A program made the position numbers and the translations under genes. From Psilocybe azurescens (taxonomy: Eukaryota > Basidiomycota > Agaricomycetes > Agaricales > Agrocybaceae): a stretch of 64,000 bases of DNA. The stretch covers positions 1 through 64,000 of the forward strand of contig JAJIRX010000773.1 of the NCBI GenBank assembly GCA_023853785.1, given 5' to 3'. The number at the start of each line of letters is the position of its first letter. The first letter of the stretch is position 1. Below the pieces are notes generated by a model. That model searched no databases. It was not told the origin of the DNA and was given only the letters and a program-made list of their open reading frames with translations. Shown here one piece after another: positions 46,780 through 57,696 of this stretch.

Positions 46780-47429
46780 TGACTCTTTTCTCCTGTTTTG
46801 ATGGGCCTTGGGATGGCCAGTGTAACACGAGTGGGGGGCGGCGGTCACCCTTCGCCCCCCTCTGTGCCTCGCGTTTTCACTAAACAACCTTTTTCTCACC
46901 CTGCTTCTCTTTCCCCTCTTCCATCATGTCCTTGTCCCACCCTCCGCCCTCTTGGGACTGCGCCTTCTGTCTTCTCTCATTTCTCGCCTCCTCCGCCCCC
47001 TTCTCCTCTTCACTTACTTGCCCCTTTTCAGTCGCATAGCATTCTCAAAGCACGTTTACAGAATTCTTCTTCTCCCATCATTAAGAGCATCAACAGCCTG
47101 TCTTCGAAGGACTTTCATCCATCTCTTGGTCCTTCCTTCATTACTCATAAAGTTGTTTCTTTGCAAAGTTCAGCCGATTTGGCCCCTCCAGTTTTTTTCT
47201 TCTCATTATGATTCCCCTCTTTCTTTACACGTGAGAGACACCTCATGCTTTATTCTCGCCTACTATTTCTCCATGCTTTCCCAGTGTTCTTCCACCCCTT
47301 GTCCTCAGTCTCTTCTTTCTCGTAGCAGAACTCAAACCACATCCAATCCTTCCTCTAGTCCTCTCCGCCCTCCTGTTCCTGCTGCTCAATGTCTCGCATC
47401 TTGGTCATCGCCCTATGATATTCGCACCC

Positions 47430-50120
47430 GGGCTTTAATGGCGAGCACCCACCCCTCTTCTGTCATCGACAACGCATACGCACTGGTTGCTGACTCGCTC
47501 TCGGCCAACACCAAGTCGACGTATGCTGCAGGTGTCAAACATTTCATCGAATTCTGCAATGAAAGGGCATCAGCAAAGATGCACTGAACTACGTAGTGTG
47601 TGATTTGATATATAAATCAAAAACCAAAACACAAACCAGAGAGGAATGGTCTAGACTAGATAAGACAACTCTCTCCCTGTTGAGTTAAAGTGAGGGCTGG
47701 CTTGGCCACTAGGTTGTGAAGATATATGTGGTCTGAGGAGGGCAAAGACGTATGAGGGAGGAGGAATGAATGAGGGAATATAAAATGCCCTTGAGTATTT
47801 ACTGGGAGGAAGCAACCCGACTTGATTGGGGTAGAACAGTGTGAATGAGGTGTGATGACTGTGGAGGGGCCAAATGACTAGATAATTTGTAGGGATTGAT
47901 ACGGGGGCAGGAGTGAGAATGTAGTCTTGATCCTAGTGCGCTTCAATCCAGTCTGCAGTGTCTGCAAAGCTAGAAGTAAAGCCTGCTGATGGAGTAATGG
48001 CTTGAGCGGCCTGGAGTGATAGATGGTGAAGGATTGTGCGATGTTTTTGATCCAAACCTCGAACAGAGCAGTGAGGTGAATGAGGGATGACTAGGGTGAT
48101 CGAAGGTGACGACCTAGCGATATTCTTCAGCCAAAAAAATCAAACAACACAGTGAAGCGGATAAAGGGTGTCTGGAGCGATGGATGAAGATGACAACAAG
48201 ACCAAAACTGCTGAATAAAATATTCTGGAGCAACAGAAGCGATGGGGAATTGAAGATCTGGATGTAGAGGAAGAATGAAGGGTCTGGAGGATGATAGGAT
48301 CGAAATGAACTGGACAAATTGCTCTGGGATGTGAGAGCGTGGGTGGTTGGATAGGCTGGTCTAGCCACTGATGAACATCTTGAATAACTGGAGTGATTGT
48401 TGAATTTCGTGCTGAATACTGATAGAGATTGATTGAATGCGTGCTTGGAGTGCTGGACTGAGTACTTGATAACTTGAAATCTTTGCTGTGAAGAAAGTTG
48501 GGGCTTGTAACTTCCTTGTATTCCAAGCGATACTAATACATGGTTTATATACCAGAGAACATAGAAAAATATTTAAGAGAGATCAAGTGTCCAAACTATA
48601 CTATTCATTCTGTAGAACGACACCCAGTAGTCCCATCTGTCAACTACATACAATAGATTGAAGGCTGACGGAGTTTAGGAGTGAAAAATAGAAGGATGAG
48701 TAAGTAAGTAACATAGGATGAGTAAGAAGTATAAGCAGGATTATGAAAAGCGAAGTGAGATGAGTAAGAAAGAAGCGAAGCTGAGTAAGTACAATAAGCA
48801 AGAATGACAACAGGAAGGAAGGATTAATCATATGAAAGTGTCAGACAATAGAAAAGGAGTCAAAATAGCGAACAAGTACCATGCTAATGAATAGAACCAG
48901 TCTATTCATGGCACAGCTCAGTCATCCATTACCAAGACTGCTGAGTGAGACAAAGATTTGCTGCATATGTGGAATCCAGTTAAGGACCAAATAGTTGTAG
49001 ATGACCAAATGCTGATGACGATGGTGATATATGATGCTGTGCAGTGCTGTGCGTACTAGGATGGATAGGAATGATGTCCAAGAATAATCTGCGCATAGCC
49101 TTGAGGTTCGAAATAGATAGACGATTGAATCATTGATAGGGAATGTAACTGATCAAATGGTTGAAGTGGAGATTGAAAGTTGGAATGGAGCTTGAAGTGG
49201 ACTGTGAATGGGCTTTGACGTTGAATATTGAGGGATGTGCTTCAGATAAAAATGCGAAATAATAACCCTGGTTTCTGCATGCAATAGGGAGTCAAGACAG
49301 ACACTCTAAGCTTATAGATAAATCTCATATCCAATCAAAATTGGTGTATGACAGCGTGCATGCCAGCATCAATGGTCACCCTTACAGCCTTCATCAAGTG
49401 GGCTTCTGGCCGTTTTTCTGGTAACACTATTTGCTCTTGGCTATCTGGTGTTCGTTCATGGCATATTCTCAAACACACTCATTGGAATGGTGATCAGGAA
49501 TGGCTCACTCTGGCGCTGCGTGTCGACTTTAAACGCCCTCCCTCGCCCTCCTGTTTCTCTCAAGCACCTCTTAGAACTCAAGTGCCGCATCGATATTTCA
49601 AAATCATTCAACGTGGCTGTCTGGGCCTGCGCTCTTGTCACCTTCTTTGGTTGCAGACGCCTTGGAGAGACAACCATCGCCTCCTCCTCTTCCTTCTCCC
49701 GAATGTGCAATGTTGTTGTCAGCCCCAACACTGTCTCCTTTTGTTATGATGCCGCCGGGAATGTTCTGTCCACCAGCTTCCACATTTCCTGGACCAAGAC
49801 AACCCACAAAGCAGGGCGCTGAGGTTATCGTCACAGCCTGCAGGGATGATCTGTGTCCTGTTGAGGCGCTTCATAATCACCTGCATGTTAACAGTGCTGT
49901 TCCCTCTTCTTCCTCCCTTTTCGCTTTCCGCAATTCTTCCAGCGTTTGGTCCCATTTATTCAAGCACACCTTCCTTGATTTCATCTCCAAAATTTGGGAT
50001 GACGCTGACCTTCGCGCACATTTCCGGTCATTGCTTTCGTATTGGTGGTACGGTCACCTTATTACTTGCAGGTGTTCCTCCTGAGGTGCACTACCTTTCC
50101 TTTCTCTGATTTGGCTTTCA
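47430..50120 (+). pseudogene. DIRS tyrosine recombinase, split by an insertion
   Basis: The N-terminal SAM-like part (ADSLSANTKSTYAAGVKHF) ends at ~47584. Homologous coding resumes at ~49350 with MPASMVTLTAFIKWASGRF and SWLSGVRSWH. The catalytic domain shows the first arginine in TFFGCRRLGET (~49650) and the HxxR box in HCFRIGGTVTLLLAG (~50030), in different frames, so the gene is shifted as well as interrupted. In an active element it would integrate circular cDNA without a target duplication. The catalytic tyrosine was not located with certainty. Confidence 0.8.
47588..49347 (-). mobile_element. ~1.76-kb insertion in the recombinase gene, possible solo LTR
   Basis: It interrupts the tyrosine-recombinase reading frame. 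Read on the minus strand it starts TGTCATACACC and ends ACGTAGTTCA, so it has TG..CA ends. A TATA-like TATATAAACC lies on the minus strand near 48545. The + strand is purine-rich with GAGTAAGT-type repeats around 48700-48800. No coding domain is seen. Clear target duplications are lacking: the flanks are GCAC and GCGTG. It may be a long solo LTR or another non-autonomous element. Confidence 0.5.
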
Positions 50121-51167
50121 TCCTCACATTTGGCAGGTTGTAGCAGCCACGGGTGGTTGGACCTCTCTGGCCTTCCTCCTATATTAGCGCCGCATGGTTG
50201 ATATTATCCCTCTGAGTACTGCCTCCTCCTATCTACTTTCCAACATGGACACCTTGTCTTCCGTGATAGACCAATACCGTATTAGATGTAACATCCCTCT
50301 GGCTTCTGTCGCGAAATGCTGATCGTTAAATCACTTCATCGGCTTATCTTCTGTACATTATTCCCTCTGCTTTTATTTTGCTAATGTACCTTACTGCACG
50401 TCATCCTCTTTTATGCATACTGTTAGCACTACATTATTCAAATAAAATCGATCTTTCTTGGCCTTAGTTGGATTCTGCCTGCATATTGTGGAGTTCTGCT
50501 CTGCTTGGGTTTCCTTCTTGGATCCGACTACGCTCCAAGTGTGCTGTTGTGAGCTTCACTCCTTTTGGTACAGCCACTTGGACTCCGTTTCGGATTTCCT
50601 CTTTGCTTTCCCAAGCGCTCAGGCCTTTGGCGGCCCGCTTCACTTCCACATCACGTCTTGCGTTGCATTTCGCGTCATTGGTTTACTTATTGGAGATCTT
50701 GTGACCCGAAATTCTGGGTCATCTCTCCCTGCCGCCAAAGCCCTCCGCACCCACAAAAGATTCGTGTCACATGGATAATTTGTTCTTCTTTCATTTGTCC
50801 TCTCGGTCATCCTTTCCCAAAGGAATCCTTTCGATCGACCAATAGCTTATGACTGAATTGTTTGCAGTGATGATTTCTGGTTTATGATTTATCAGGTTCT
50901 CAGATTTTGAATTGGGACTTGGCTTTTTGTGAGCCAGTTAGAAGCCAAAGCAGCAGCTTAGGCTAGCATGCACCACTGTTTCTGACATCTTAGGCAACTC
51001 TTGATTTTTTTTTTACACCTGTATATATCTGTATACAATTTTACAGCTGTATTTGAACCGGTATCATACCATTGTTTACCAAGAAATATATCTATACAGT
51101 ATAGCTATGCTTTCATCTGTATTTTGACTGTACAGTAAATGGCTGTAACTGTATGTTGGCAGCCCTA

Positions 51168-51445
51168 GTTACTGATAGAAATTAATAGACATAAATGTGG
51201 AAAATATGCCCAGTATAAAGCTTCTACTATGCAAGGTTCTATAATTGTAGGACTAGATGTAAATAAGATGATGATTTTTGAATACTTTTTCAAAGATATT
51301 TTATTAAATAATGAATTACAAAGATTTTGACCTAAGCAAATTCACCTGCATGGATTGGGCTTTTCAGGATCTCATATTTGAAAAAAAAATCCAGATTGGA
51401 GCCCATTCCAGACATGACACCAGAGCCTATTCCAATGGTCTGCAA
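51168..51445. other. AT-rich spacer right of the hAT-like element
   Basis: It contains the inverted partner (about 51400-51435) of the GTCATGTCTGGAATGG block at ~41850. No gene is seen. Confidence 0.45.
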
Positions 51446-51650
51446 AGAAACTGTCTGGATGTGTTAATTTCATAAAGTATTTAATAATAATATATGAACC
51501 AAACAAATACAAATATATGTTATATCTCCTGAAAGCTGTGATCCAGGGCTTTCCAGTATATTTTAAATCATGTAATTATATGAGGATTACATGGCATTAT
51601 AGTCAATTTAAGTTCAATTTCAAAAACATCCAGACAGTTTTTGAGTCACT
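51446..51650. mobile_element. MITE-like inverted-repeat element
   Basis: AAACTGTCTGGATGT (51448-51462 region) is perfectly complementary to ACATCCAGACAGTTT about 170 bp to the right. The right end continues TTGAGTCACTGTA, which read outward-in (TACAGTGACTCAAAAA) resembles Tc1/mariner tips at a TA site. The left tip is degenerate. It abuts the 225-bp dispersed repeat. Confidence 0.55.
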
Positions 51651-51653
51651 GTA

Positions 51654-51876
51654 TATACATCACTGTAGCTCATTCTAACTTCACCACTTAATATGATGAT
51701 CAGTACTTTGACCATTTGTTTTATGCATTCAAACATCAGTTCAATATATAAATGTAACACTGTGGCTTTAAATCTTACCACTTAGCAGGCATGAGTGTCA
51801 GATGCAAGTGTCAACATAGTGATCAACTCTGAACTGAGTTATAGCCCAGTTTATTAATATTCATGGTATGGATATT
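51654..51876. repeat. ~225-bp dispersed repeat, right copy
   Basis: This is the direct-orientation relative of 40645-40870. Similarity ends abruptly after GGTATGGATATT on both sides. Confidence 0.85.
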
Positions 51877-52456
51877 ACTAGATATTTAGTGCAACAAAAT
51901 AACACAAAAACAAAAAGACATGTGGCTACTTGATGAGCATTTCAAGTCTTTCTAGATGGGAGCTACTAAGGTAGCCCAGATAGACCTACTTCAACATGTG
52001 AGCAAGTTAACTTGTAAAGTGACTTTTTACCTATCTGTAGAATTTAGTTCCAGTTACTAGTCACAACTCCTGTAAAAGCTGCCCATGTCATTGCTGAGCA
52101 CAAGCTCTTGAGTGCATATTCAAACTCATTGAAAAACAGTCTTGCTCACTCTTGCTACAATTCAACTTCAAACAAAAACTGATGATCCACGGCCTGCACA
52201 CACAAGATTATATATGGAAGAGCTCGCTGCTCACAATATCTGACATCTAGAGACATCGACAAGAAAGAAAGATGGACAGAAGATGAAAATGCAAACTTTT
52301 CTATTTTTGATCTGCGGAGCCCTTTCGCCCATTATCTTATCTTATCTACGTGACGCCCAATTGCTAACTACCCAATCGCCAAGTTTCTCGCACCACATCT
52401 CCCTTGCCAGGCGCGAACAGCGGAGGACCGACATGACCATCTATATCAGTAGAATT
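51877..52456. other. Spacer and 3' flank of CCT3
   Basis: No gene is seen. Homology to the CCT3 pseudogene flank begins at about 52388. Confidence 0.5.
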
Positions 52457-55400
52457 CTACTGCGCCTCCATCATCTCCTCAGGCGGGGCACCCGCACCTC
52501 CTCCGCCTTCTTGCTCCTTACGTACGGCCTGGACGACGTCGTCCACGCGGAGGAGCATGCGTGCAGCCTGTGACAGGTATCAGAACCGAGTGAGTGAAAA
52601 AAGAGCAATATCAAGAAACGGACCTCGATGGCAGTTTTAAGGGTTTGGATCTGTACAAATAGAGAGTGCAAAGAGAGGGAGGGAGAAGATCAGAGGAGGT
52701 AGATGACGTGCGCAGATCGAGTGAGTACGCACCTTGACGCTAGCGGACTCGTACAGTCCATACTCCTTCATATCGACAATTTTGCCCGTATCGCCATTGA
52801 CACCCCACGAGTGTTCGCCATTCGCATGCTTAGCCTATCCCCCCACATAAAAACCCCCCGTATTCGGTTCAGCACCAGAACAACAAAAAACATGACAAGA
52901 AAAGAAAAGTAAAAGCAAACGCACCCTCAACTCCGTCAACACCCTAATGACATTCCCGCCCGAATTCTGAATCAGAACCCGGGGTATAACCTCCATCGCA
53001 TCTGCCACCGCTCTATACGGCCAAGTCTCCACGCCCTGCACGGCGCCGCTGCGGGCCTTCTGCTGCAGGCCGACGCTAATGGCCATCTCGGTCGCGCCGC
53101 CGCCCGGGCAGAGAGTGGGGTTGAAGAAGGCGTTGCGGGCTACAGACATGGCGTCTGCGAGGTTGCGGTCGATCTCGTTGAGGATGTCTTTGGAGGGTCC
53201 GCGGAGGAGGATAGTGCATGCTTTCGGGGCGTGACATTCGGTGAGGAACGTGAAGTATCTGGTTGATGGGGGAGTTAGTCCAGGGTTGGGAGCGAGATTC
53301 GGATAAGAAAAAAAAGGTAAAGCACAAAGAAGATAGTAGCGCGAATCAAACCAAAATAAAGCAAGCCCGAAACGCGTAACTTGTAATCATAAATTCCAAA
53401 GAGAAAAATAGCGAAAGACGCATAGCGCTCGCCCGCATGCGCAAGGAGAAAAACAAAAAAAAAAAACAAGGACTAGCAGCCAGTGCAACCAAGAAAAAGA
53501 AAAAGTCAGACGGATTCGGTTCTGTTTCGTTCCGCGCCTAACAAAACGAAAACGAAAACGAAACGAAATACAAGCGCCGATAAAAGCGAAAGAGAGGAAA
53601 CGGAAGCGGAAGGTGGAAAGAGGGAAAAGGATGTTTTTTTAAAAAGTAAGACCCAGTCAGTCGCACTAACAAGCAAGCAAGCCCAAGCCAGATGCGGAAA
53701 AAAAGAGAGAACACGAACACAATCGCAAATGTGGAACGCGGAACGCGGAACGCAGAAAAGAGATGGACATGGACAGAGAGAACCACGAATTTGGTCGTGA
53801 ACCAAACTGAAGAGAACTGAAGAGAAGAAAAGAAAAGAAAAAGAAAGCTTCGGCCCAACCAGAACCAGGAACAGAGAAGCAAAAAAAAAAGGATGGGAAC
53901 GGGCGTCCATGATTCCAATTCTATCCATGGTCATGGTCAATCACTGGCACTGACACCAAAGAGGAAAGGAAAGGAAAGGGCAGGACGGGCAGGCGTAGAA
54001 CGAAAACAGACGCAGACGCAGGCACTGATCACCAAGAAATCGAAGCAAGAAAGAAAAAAAAAAGATAAAGAGAAAGAGAAAACACAAGGGTATCAAAACG
54101 AAATCAAACTCGCACACGCAAAGAAAAAACCACATGCAAAAAAAAGAAATACTCAACACTCACTCATCCCCGATCTTCTCCACCTTAAACAGCCCACACC
54201 CCGTCCCGACATCGGCCTCCCTGATATCCTCGATGCGGTTCACGATCGTCGCGCCGACGGCGAGCGCGATGCGGTTGTTGTCCGACTTGCGCACGCGCCG
54301 GAGCGCGGAGACGTTGGCTTGGGCAAATACGTGTTGCGCGAGGTCTGCGCGCGAGTGGGGTGGGGATGTTATTAATATCTACACAAGCACGAAGGAGAGA
54401 AAACACACCGGACACCCCCTTCTCCGTAACGACCAAATCCGGCTTCAACTCCAGCAGCTTCTCACACAACTGCTTCACCTGCTCCTCCTCGATCTCCTGC
54501 GCGCGCGCCCAGTCGCCCTCCTTGCTGAACTCCATGTTCGTTTGACTTTCCCCCTTCTTGTACTCGAGGGGACAGTCAAGCAGGATGATGCGCGGGTTCG
54601 CGATGCGCCGCCGCATGGCGGGGTGCGTGATGTCTTTGTTAAGCAGCACGCCGGAGAGCACGCGCGATTCTTCGATTTCGCCGCCCGGGATCTTCTCGAC
54701 TCGTGCATATCTCTTGATGTCAACGCTCGTTTGTCCACTAGCATGGCCCTGCCCGCCCTCCCCTGCGCCATGGCTCACAGCGACAGTCCTCACAGCCTGC
54801 AGCGCGAGCTTGCACATCATGTCCGACCAGCGCGCGACGAACTTGGTGCCGATGGACGTCTTGATGAGCGAGAGCATCTCGGTGTCGGAGGAGGTGTCGA
54901 TGGGGACGGAGATGCGCTGGATGATGGAGAGCGCCTCGGAGAGGGCTTTGTTGTAGGCGGAGATGATGACGACGGGATGGATGTCCCGCTCGAGCTGGGA
55001 CAGGGATTGGGCGAGGATCTCGCCGGCTGCGGTAGAAGTGAGTAAGGAAGAACAAAAGAAAAAGAACAGGGAGAAAGAGGGAGGACTGCGCACCGAGGAT
55101 GATAACACTGGTGGTGCCATCGCCACACTCCTCGTCCTGGGTCCTGCTGAGCTCGATCATATTCTTCGCCGCGGGGTGCGCGACGTCGATCTCGCGCAGG
55201 ATCGCGTTGCCGTCGTTCGTCAGTCTGCATATCGGGATTGGGGTTAGAAACGGGATCAAGTCGGGGATGGAATCAGAATTATGGTCTTGAGATGATAAAA
55301 AGAGGGAGACGACGCACAGGATGCCGCCCATAGGATCGAGGATCATTTTAAGCATGGCCTTGGGGCCAAGACACGTCCTGATCACATCTGCGACCGTCTG

Positions 55401-55642
55401 CACATCGCCATCGCGATTTTTAGTGGTGTTGCTCTAGGATAAGAGGGAGGGGGAAGGCGCACCTTTGCAGCGGTGATGTTGGATATCTGCGCTTTTCGCC
55501 CTGACTGTCTCTCAGGAGCAGTATCTGCGCGGAAGAAAAAGAAAAAACACAGGATCCATTCATTCATTCAGAACATACAGCAAAAATAAGGGGAAGGACG
55601 AGAGAGAGACGGACTCATCACGAATACGGGAGTCTGCGACAT
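52457..55642 (-). CDS. CCT3: T-complex protein 1 subunit gamma (CCT3)
   Basis: This is a subunit of the cytosolic chaperonin TRiC/CCT, which folds actin, tubulin and other proteins with ATP. Ten exons fit in phase: 55615-55642, 55463-55524, 55318-55397, 55094-55224, 54409-55026, 54164-54344, 52925-53258, 52733-52834, 52624-52650 and 52457-52567. The total is 557 residues, normal for the family. Motifs seen are [35 protein letters not shown], the nucleotide-binding [41 protein letters not shown], the DNNRIA segment, [30 protein letters not shown] and [11 protein letters not shown]. Intron 6 is 905 bp and pyrimidine-rich in the coding strand; the others are ordinary. All frames are open, so this is the functional copy in the window. 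Two decayed relatives lie at 24.1-27.8 kb and at the right edge. Confidence 0.96.
53259..54163 (-). other. 905-bp pyrimidine-rich intron 6 of CCT3
   Basis: The donor is GTGAGTG directly after GAT-GA and the acceptor is AACCAG before ATACTTCACG, restoring GAA-TAC (Glu-Tyr). The + strand is mostly A/G, so the pre-mRNA is T/C-rich. It is roughly fifteen times a typical fungal intron. Confidence 0.85.
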
Positions 55643-55784
55643 GGTGAATTTGAAGTTGGAGGTGGATCGATAAGATCTTTTTGATGTTAGTCAGTCAGGA
55701 CAGGGAAAGTTTCGTCAAAGTCGCGGTGGATGATGATCCAAGACCAGATTTGCAGGGCGACGCGTTTTGCGGGTTAGGTAAGCG

Positions 55785-56129
55785 TTAGGTCACGCATAAT
55801 TGGATATGGAAGGAAGTTCCCACGCGCTGGAGCCCATTTGTTATTTTGGTGGTGGCGCTGCAGACATGGCGCATACAGTCAACAACCTGTCCGGGAAGTT
55901 GCTTCAACAACCATATTCCAAACCGTGTGCGTGAGGATCTGTCTTGCCAGCTCATGCTGAACCAAGGCTGAAGGAGAGCAAGGATGAGTGTGGCAAAGGT
56001 TTCCCCGCGCGTCCTTCTCAATTCCATCAGCTTTCTGTAGTTGCTTTGCATATAGCGCATACAGTTATGAAAGGTGATCTCCCGCTCGCCAATCTCTCCG
56101 TCCACCCATCCCCCTCTACATACTTCCAA
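55785..56129 (-). CDS. Hypothetical ORF upstream of CCT3
   Basis: This 114-codon minus-strand frame contains LMELRRTRGETFATLILALL and QDRSSRTRFGIWLLKQLPG. Its composition is protein-like but no family is recognised. It lies about 140 bp upstream of the CCT3 start in the same orientation, so it could also be 5' leader or random. Confidence 0.2.
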   Translation of the reverse strand: MEVCRGGWVDGEIGEREITFHNCMRYMQSNYRKLMELRRTRGETFATLILALLQPWFSMSWQDRSSRTRFGIWLLKQLPGQVVDCMRHVCSATTKITNGLQRVGTSFHIQLCVT

Positions 56130-56415
56130 AGTTGAACTCTCCGCCTTTCCTGGCCGGCGGACGTCGGCGTCCCTGGCTTACAGCTGACCAACTTCCAAGT
56201 TCAAACAGACAAACTTTTTCGTTCTCGGGACCCGAGGCTATTTCAAGTTTAGCGTGGCGCTAGCTGAGGACCCTTGATTCAGATGCAGATTTGCGATGGT
56301 TCTGGATCTACATAATCCTAAACTTTAGCTAAGCGCTAGCGCTAGTCGCTGATCAGGGATCATGATCACTATAGTACTCTCTCGGCCCCACCGAACCTGA
56401 CGCGTCGGCTGTAGG

Positions 56416-56766
56416 TGTGACAGGAGTGGTATCGTGACTGCGAGAGTATCGATAGCTTCGTCCTGACACACGGAATATATATGGTAGTGACGTTTAAGCA
56501 CTATTCATTGGGGGATTATAGCCAGAACATGGCCATATTTATACTGTAGGAGAGTGTCCTAGGACTATGTAAAAAGGGCCCAAATAAAAGAGGTTATATT
56601 CAGGGCTAATGGTAAGGAATGGTTTCAGATAGAAAAGGATAGTAAAGTAGGAACAAGGAATAGAGAGGGATAACTCGTGTATTGGTTGACGGAATGGAAT
56701 AGAGTCGAAATAAAGAGATAAGATAAAAAAGATAAACAGGGTGTGTGAACAAACCAGATCGTCACA
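56416..56766 (-). mobile_element. Solo LTR, copy 2
   Basis: This is a 351-bp relative of 33524-33884 in inverse orientation. On the minus strand it runs TGTGACGATCTGG to ACTCCTGTCACA and shares the TATCCCTCTC, ACCATTCCTTACCA and ACAGTATAAATA blocks. The flanks GTAGG and GTCGA do not match, unlike the perfect duplication of copy 1. Confidence 0.88.
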
Positions 56767-57696
56767 GTCGACGACCAGTCATTCAAATGTACTTCCCTGA
56801 CGCCCACATCTCGCCTCGATCTTGAGTAAAAGCCCCACCCACAAAGCATAAGTATCCCAATTTCATTCCATACACACCAAGTACAAATACAAATACTTAC
56901 TTACTGGCTATGCAGCCTAATAGTAAGAAACTCGCCTATCACATCTCCTCTCAAATGTCGCTATTCCACCAACCCGTCTTCACCTTCGAACAAAATTCCT
57001 TCGCAAAACCCTCAGAGCTCTGAAGAGGGCACACAGAAATCTGCGTGGCACATCGCGTGGTTGCGTGGTTGCGTGCGCTTGAGTGACACACAACCTGGAA
57101 TTATTACACACAAAACTGACACTTTGTGAGTCAAGTATACACCTGGGCCAAATTTCACGATGTTATTATTACTATTAGTAACCTGAGTGCTACAATCTTT
57201 TACTTAGTTGCTAAATGAAAGTCGTACGGGCAACAGAAATGATAAACTCCGCGCTCTCTCACAGCTTACGTTGGACGTATGTACGGATAACATCTATACG
57301 AGGCTCGTCTATGCTGCAGCCTACTCTTAGTAAGTAATGTATCCGACCAATATGGTCTATGTCTGCCATACCCACAGCGCTCTTCTGGACACACAACTCT
57401 CACCACAGTTTGTGCGCCACCTTAGTGACTCAACACTCTAAGCCGTACGGCACAAACCGAGTCACAAGTGTGCTATTGTTGACATAAAAAATTCGGCAAA
57501 GGCAAGGCAAAGGCATGGACTATAACGAGCAAATGATCTTCGTGGACGGTGGACTTATTATTCATTTATTCACAGCCAACCAAGTATTAAGTGTAGTCAG
57601 AAATGAGTCAAACTTGACTGTGGTGTCCAACACAATGGCTTGTGTTCGTGCGCCGGCACCGTACTCGGCAAAGTTTATACTTAATAATTTCCGGTG
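56767..57696. other. Intergenic, no gene recognised
   Basis: There are short frames only. One 60-codon frame starts at 57515 without any recognisable motif. Confidence 0.4.

Larger units (their letters stand above)
43000..50880 (+). mobile_element. DIRS-type tyrosine-recombinase retrotransposon, decayed
   Basis: The + strand carries gag-like, reverse transcriptase, RNase H and tyrosine-recombinase coding regions in the order of DIRS elements. No DDE integrase or LTR is found. Many frame breaks divide the coding regions. The exact ends were not found; the limits given are where retroelement-like, higher-GC sequence gives way to AT-rich hAT subterminal sequence. DIRS elements usually have split or inverted terminal repeats, and I could not locate these by eye. 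Confidence 0.8.
42315..51167. mobile_element. hAT-like element carrying a DIRS retrotransposon
   Basis: The ends are perfect 11-bp inverted repeats, TAGGGCTGCCA (42315-42325) and TGGCAGCCCTA (51157-51167). They are flanked by 8-bp direct repeats GTCACTGA (42307) and GTTACTGA (51168), one mismatch. Such ends and an 8-bp duplication are typical of hAT transposons. Subterminal regions at both sides are full of TGTATA/CTGTAC motifs. No hAT transposase is visible inside. The interior is mainly a DIRS-type element, so the simplest reading is a short hAT MITE later hit by the retrotransposon. Confidence 0.85.

Noticed and set aside
42315..51167. Autonomous hAT with its own transposase
   Set aside because: No hAT dimerisation or catalytic segment was found; all sizeable coding pieces belong to the DIRS element.
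54134..55045. 303-codon plus-strand frame opposite CCT3
   Set aside because: It is antisense to CCT3 exons and arises from GC-rich codon bias.
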